A DNA stretch of 64,000 nt from Salegentibacter sp. 24 (GTDB lineage: Bacteria; Bacteroidota; Bacteroidia; Flavobacteriales; Flavobacteriaceae): NCBI RefSeq assembly GCF_004362395.1, contig NZ_SNWE01000007.1, forward strand, positions 62,001 through 126,000, written 5' to 3'. The position numbers and the translations under genes were made by a program. The notes beneath the pieces were generated by a model. That model was not told the origin of the DNA and made no database searches. It saw only the letters and a program-made list of their open reading frames with translations. The stretch's first letter is position 1. Every line of letters starts with the position of its first letter. Positions 62,278 to 64,000 of this stretch are shown here, one piece after another.

Positions 62278-63006
62278 ATGGCCAGCAAAAGATTGCGAAT
62301 GTTTGCAGGTCCTAATGGCTCCGGAAAAAGTACCATTTTTAATAAAATACGTTCGCAATTTAGTCTGGGTATTTATCTTAATGCCGATGAGATTGAGAAT
62401 CTTCTGCGCAACCGGAACCAGTTGTCCTTAAAGGCATTTAACCTTAGTGAATCCCACGGAATAAAATTTAATAAATTTCTTCAAAATCATTCTCTTTTCC
62501 AAAAAGCTTCTTCCCAAGGTTATAGCATAGACCTTAATTGCCAAAATGGTATAATATCTAACCCTAATAATGCCACGCATTCGTATGAGGCTTCAATTCT
62601 TACGGATTTTTTAAGAACCGAATTAATTCAGGCTGGTCAAAAAATTACATTTGAAACGGTAATGTCACATCCTTCTAAAATAGAAACACTAAAGAAAGCC
62701 AAGAAATTAGGTTATAAGAACTACTTATATTTTATATGTACAGAGAATGTAGAAATTAATAAAGCGAGGGTTGAAGAGCGTGTGAAGAGCGGTGGTCATA
62801 ATGTGCCTCCCGAGAAAACAGAACAACGATATTACAGAAGTCTTGAACTACTGCCGAAAGCAATAGAAAATTCTTACCGGTCATTTATTTTTGATAATAG
62901 TGAAAATACCTCGAAATTAATACTCGATGTTTATCAGGGCAAAAAAGTTACTTTTCAAACTGAAGAAGTACCGCTTTGGGTAGATAAGTATTTTTTGAAT
63001 TTATAA
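62278..63006 (+). CDS. Zeta-toxin-like P-loop kinase
   Basis: A 242-residue P-loop protein. Walker A is AGPNGSGKST (about 10-19), followed by YLNADEIEN with the catalytic-type Asp and ITFETVMSH, then a lid region rich in Arg (ARVEERVKSGGHNVPPEK, QRYYRSLELL). This is the layout of zeta-type toxins, which phosphorylate UDP-N-acetyl sugars. It lies six bases after a small gene and shares an operon with an XRE regulator. Confidence 0.8.
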   Translation: MASKRLRMFAGPNGSGKSTIFNKIRSQFSLGIYLNADEIENLLRNRNQLSLKAFNLSESHGIKFNKFLQNHSLFQKASSQGYSIDLNCQNGIISNPNNATHSYEASILTDFLRTELIQAGQKITFETVMSHPSKIETLKKAKKLGYKNYLYFICTENVEINKARVEERVKSGGHNVPPEKTEQRYYRSLELLPKAIENSYRSFIFDNSENTSKLILDVYQGKKVTFQTEEVPLWVDKYFLNL

Positions 63007-63035
63007 ATATAAGTTACTTAAATTTATTCAGGATT

Positions 63036-63185
63036 ATGTATACCCCTAGAATATTTAATAGTTACTTAGGTTTGAATTTGCCGTGTTTTAATGTTTTTGA
63101 AGGTAACCAAAATGTAGATTGTAATAAATTGGCGAAATTAATTAACAAACATAATTTGGAAGGCTTCTTTGCGGCTCTTGAATAA
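63036..63185 (+). CDS. Possible small protein of 49 residues
   Basis: A short plus-strand frame after the zeta-type gene reads as a plausible protein end (GLNLPCFNVFEGNQ ... LAKLINKHNLEGFF). The ATG lies 29 bases after the zeta stop. No family is recognised and there is no independent evidence for expression. It may be a fourth member of the toxin module or a chance frame. Confidence 0.3.
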   Translation: MYTPRIFNSYLGLNLPCFNVFEGNQNVDCNKLAKLINKHNLEGFFAALE

Positions 63186-63341
63186 TCTAAAACGAAAAAT
63201 AAATCTTCATCCACCTTACATCTTTATTATGTCATTATTCAATAGGTTTAATTTTCCAGCGGGAATAGGAGCGCGGATTGTACTGTAAATACGAATTTTT
63301 TCATTAAACTCATAAAAACTTAAAATCCTATCTTTGTACTA
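63186..63341 (+). promoter_or_regulatory. Spacer with candidate -7 element for the PspC gene
   Basis: TATCTTTG at 63329-63336 matches the Bacteroidota -7 consensus but has no clear -33 TTG. It ends only five bases before ATG 63342, so the mRNA would be nearly leaderless, or translation starts at the ATG at 63351. Confidence 0.35.
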
Positions 63342-63572
63342 ATGCAGAAGATGGTCCACAATATTCGTTATTTTTTTGAAAGACACGGCTTCTATGTGTC
63401 TTCGCGCATGGCCGACAAATTGGGGATGCGTGCTAAGAGTGTGCGCTTATTCTTTATCTATGCTTCGTTTTTTACTTTGGGATCCTGGTTTATAGTTTAT
63501 TTAGTTCTGGCTTTTTGGCTAAAACTTAAGGATTTGGTCTATACTAAAAGAACTTCGGTTTTTGACCTTTAA
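63342..63572 (+). CDS. PspC-domain small membrane protein
   Basis: A 76-residue protein of the PspC domain group. A cytosolic helical N-terminus (RYFFERHGFYVSSRMADKLGM) precedes VRLFFIYASFFTLG and one or two membrane segments up to WLKLKDL. A related domain acts in phage-shock signalling elsewhere; in Flavobacteriia these short proteins are common and of unknown role. The ATG at 63351 is a possible alternative start. Confidence 0.75.
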   Translation: MQKMVHNIRYFFERHGFYVSSRMADKLGMRAKSVRLFFIYASFFTLGSWFIVYLVLAFWLKLKDLVYTKRTSVFDL

Positions 63573-63742
63573 ACCGCTTTAAGATGCATTTTTTGCAATT
63601 TTAAACCTGATTTGAAGGGTTTATTCAATTTTTATTTAACAGTATCTTTACATTTTAACTTGTAAAAATTTGATAAAGCCTATTTTTTTAGCATCTTGCT
63701 TCGCGGAAATATTCATTCTAAACTTAACAACCAATATTCTAT

Positions 63743-64000
63743 ATGAGAAAGTATCTGCTTTCAATGTTCTTTTTGTTTTCAATTTTCACAATTAATGCAC
63801 AAGAACTTGATGTACAGGCCAAAGTTGGCAACCCTTCAAGAATTATTAATAATGGTTTTGTAGACCTTGAAGTAACAGGAGGAGAACCCCCATATATTTA
63901 TCAATGGTCAAATCCTGAAACGTCTTTAGAATCTTCCCGGGCCGAAAACCTAACGGAAGGGGTTCCTTACAAAGTTGTAGTAACCGATAGCCAGGGCAAT
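63743..64000 (+). CDS. SprB-repeat-like secreted protein (3' end cut by window)
   Basis: ATG 63743 opens a signal peptide (LLSMFFLFSIFTINAQ) followed by a beta-sandwich-like segment VTGGEPPYIYQWS and VVVTDSQGN, the hallmark of SprB/PKD-like repeats on large Bacteroidota surface proteins exported by the type IX system. The frame stays open to the window edge. The full length and any C-terminal sorting domain lie outside. Confidence 0.75.
   Translation, partial: MRKYLLSMFFLFSIFTINAQELDVQAKVGNPSRIINNGFVDLEVTGGEPPYIYQWSNPETSLESSRAENLTEGVPYKVVVTDSQGN

Noticed and set aside
1-64000. CRISPR arrays, tRNA, rRNA and insertion sequences
   Set aside because: No regularly spaced direct repeats, tRNA-like cloverleaf, rRNA segment or transposase gene was seen on reading both strands; a profile search would be needed to be certain.

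Overview
The window is chromosomal DNA from a Bacteroidota bacterium, most likely a marine or soil Flavobacteriaceae of the Gramella/Christiangramia, Salegentibacter or Zunongwangia type. This is inferred from low GC, many ATGA/TAATG gene overlaps, TAnnTTTG-type -7 promoter elements, lipoproteins, a SusC/SusD pair, DUF6520, a SprB-like protein, and the order recQ - kpsF - tatC - carboxymuconolactone decarboxylase - lptB that is familiar from this family. No exact species can be named from sequence alone. No tRNA, rRNA, CRISPR array or insertion sequence was seen.

Region 1 (1-35374) is one very large surface-polysaccharide locus, almost all on the plus strand. It starts inside a DegT sugar aminotransferase followed by two hexapeptide acyltransferases. 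It then holds about 18 glycosyltransferases (GT2, GT4, one GT11 fucosyltransferase, one unrecognised), four methyltransferases, a WecB-type epimerase on the opposite strand, a PP-loop protein of unknown role, and a GT2 fusion followed by an asparagine-synthase-like protein without the glutaminase cysteine. A nonulosonic (sialic-like) acid block has two NeuB-type synthases and a CMP-sugar synthetase fused to a KdsC-like phosphatase. It ends with a Wzy-type polymerase, two tandem GT4 paralogues and the initiating phosphoglycosyltransferase. Together these fit a Wzy-type capsule, EPS or O-antigen carrying an acylated amino sugar, fucose and an acidic nine-carbon sugar. No Wzx flippase or export ABC transporter is in the window.

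Region 2 (35400-50712) is envelope and housekeeping DNA: lnt, pssA, lptB, an AhpD-like protein, tatC, kpsF, recQ, a metzincin-like lipoprotein, a methyltransferase, a YkgJ-like Cys-cluster protein, a thioredoxin-like gene broken by one in-frame stop, a NamZ/DUF1343 lipoprotein, a LolC/E-type permease, a cysteine synthase/CBS-type enzyme and an SGNH-hydrolase lipoprotein.

Region 3 (50713-64000) is accessory in character. It has a decayed coding remnant, a small STAS-like protein paired with an AraC regulator, a DUF6520 secreted small protein convergent with an operon of SusC, SusD and a two-domain M16 peptidase (a possible peptide-uptake system), then about 1.1 kb of non-coding DNA packed with perfect hairpins, then a three-gene module of an XRE regulator, a small protein and a zeta-type P-loop toxin with a palindromic operator candidate. 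It ends with a PspC-domain protein and the start of a SprB-like secreted protein. The hairpin-rich segment (about 60423-61452) is the least explained part of the window.
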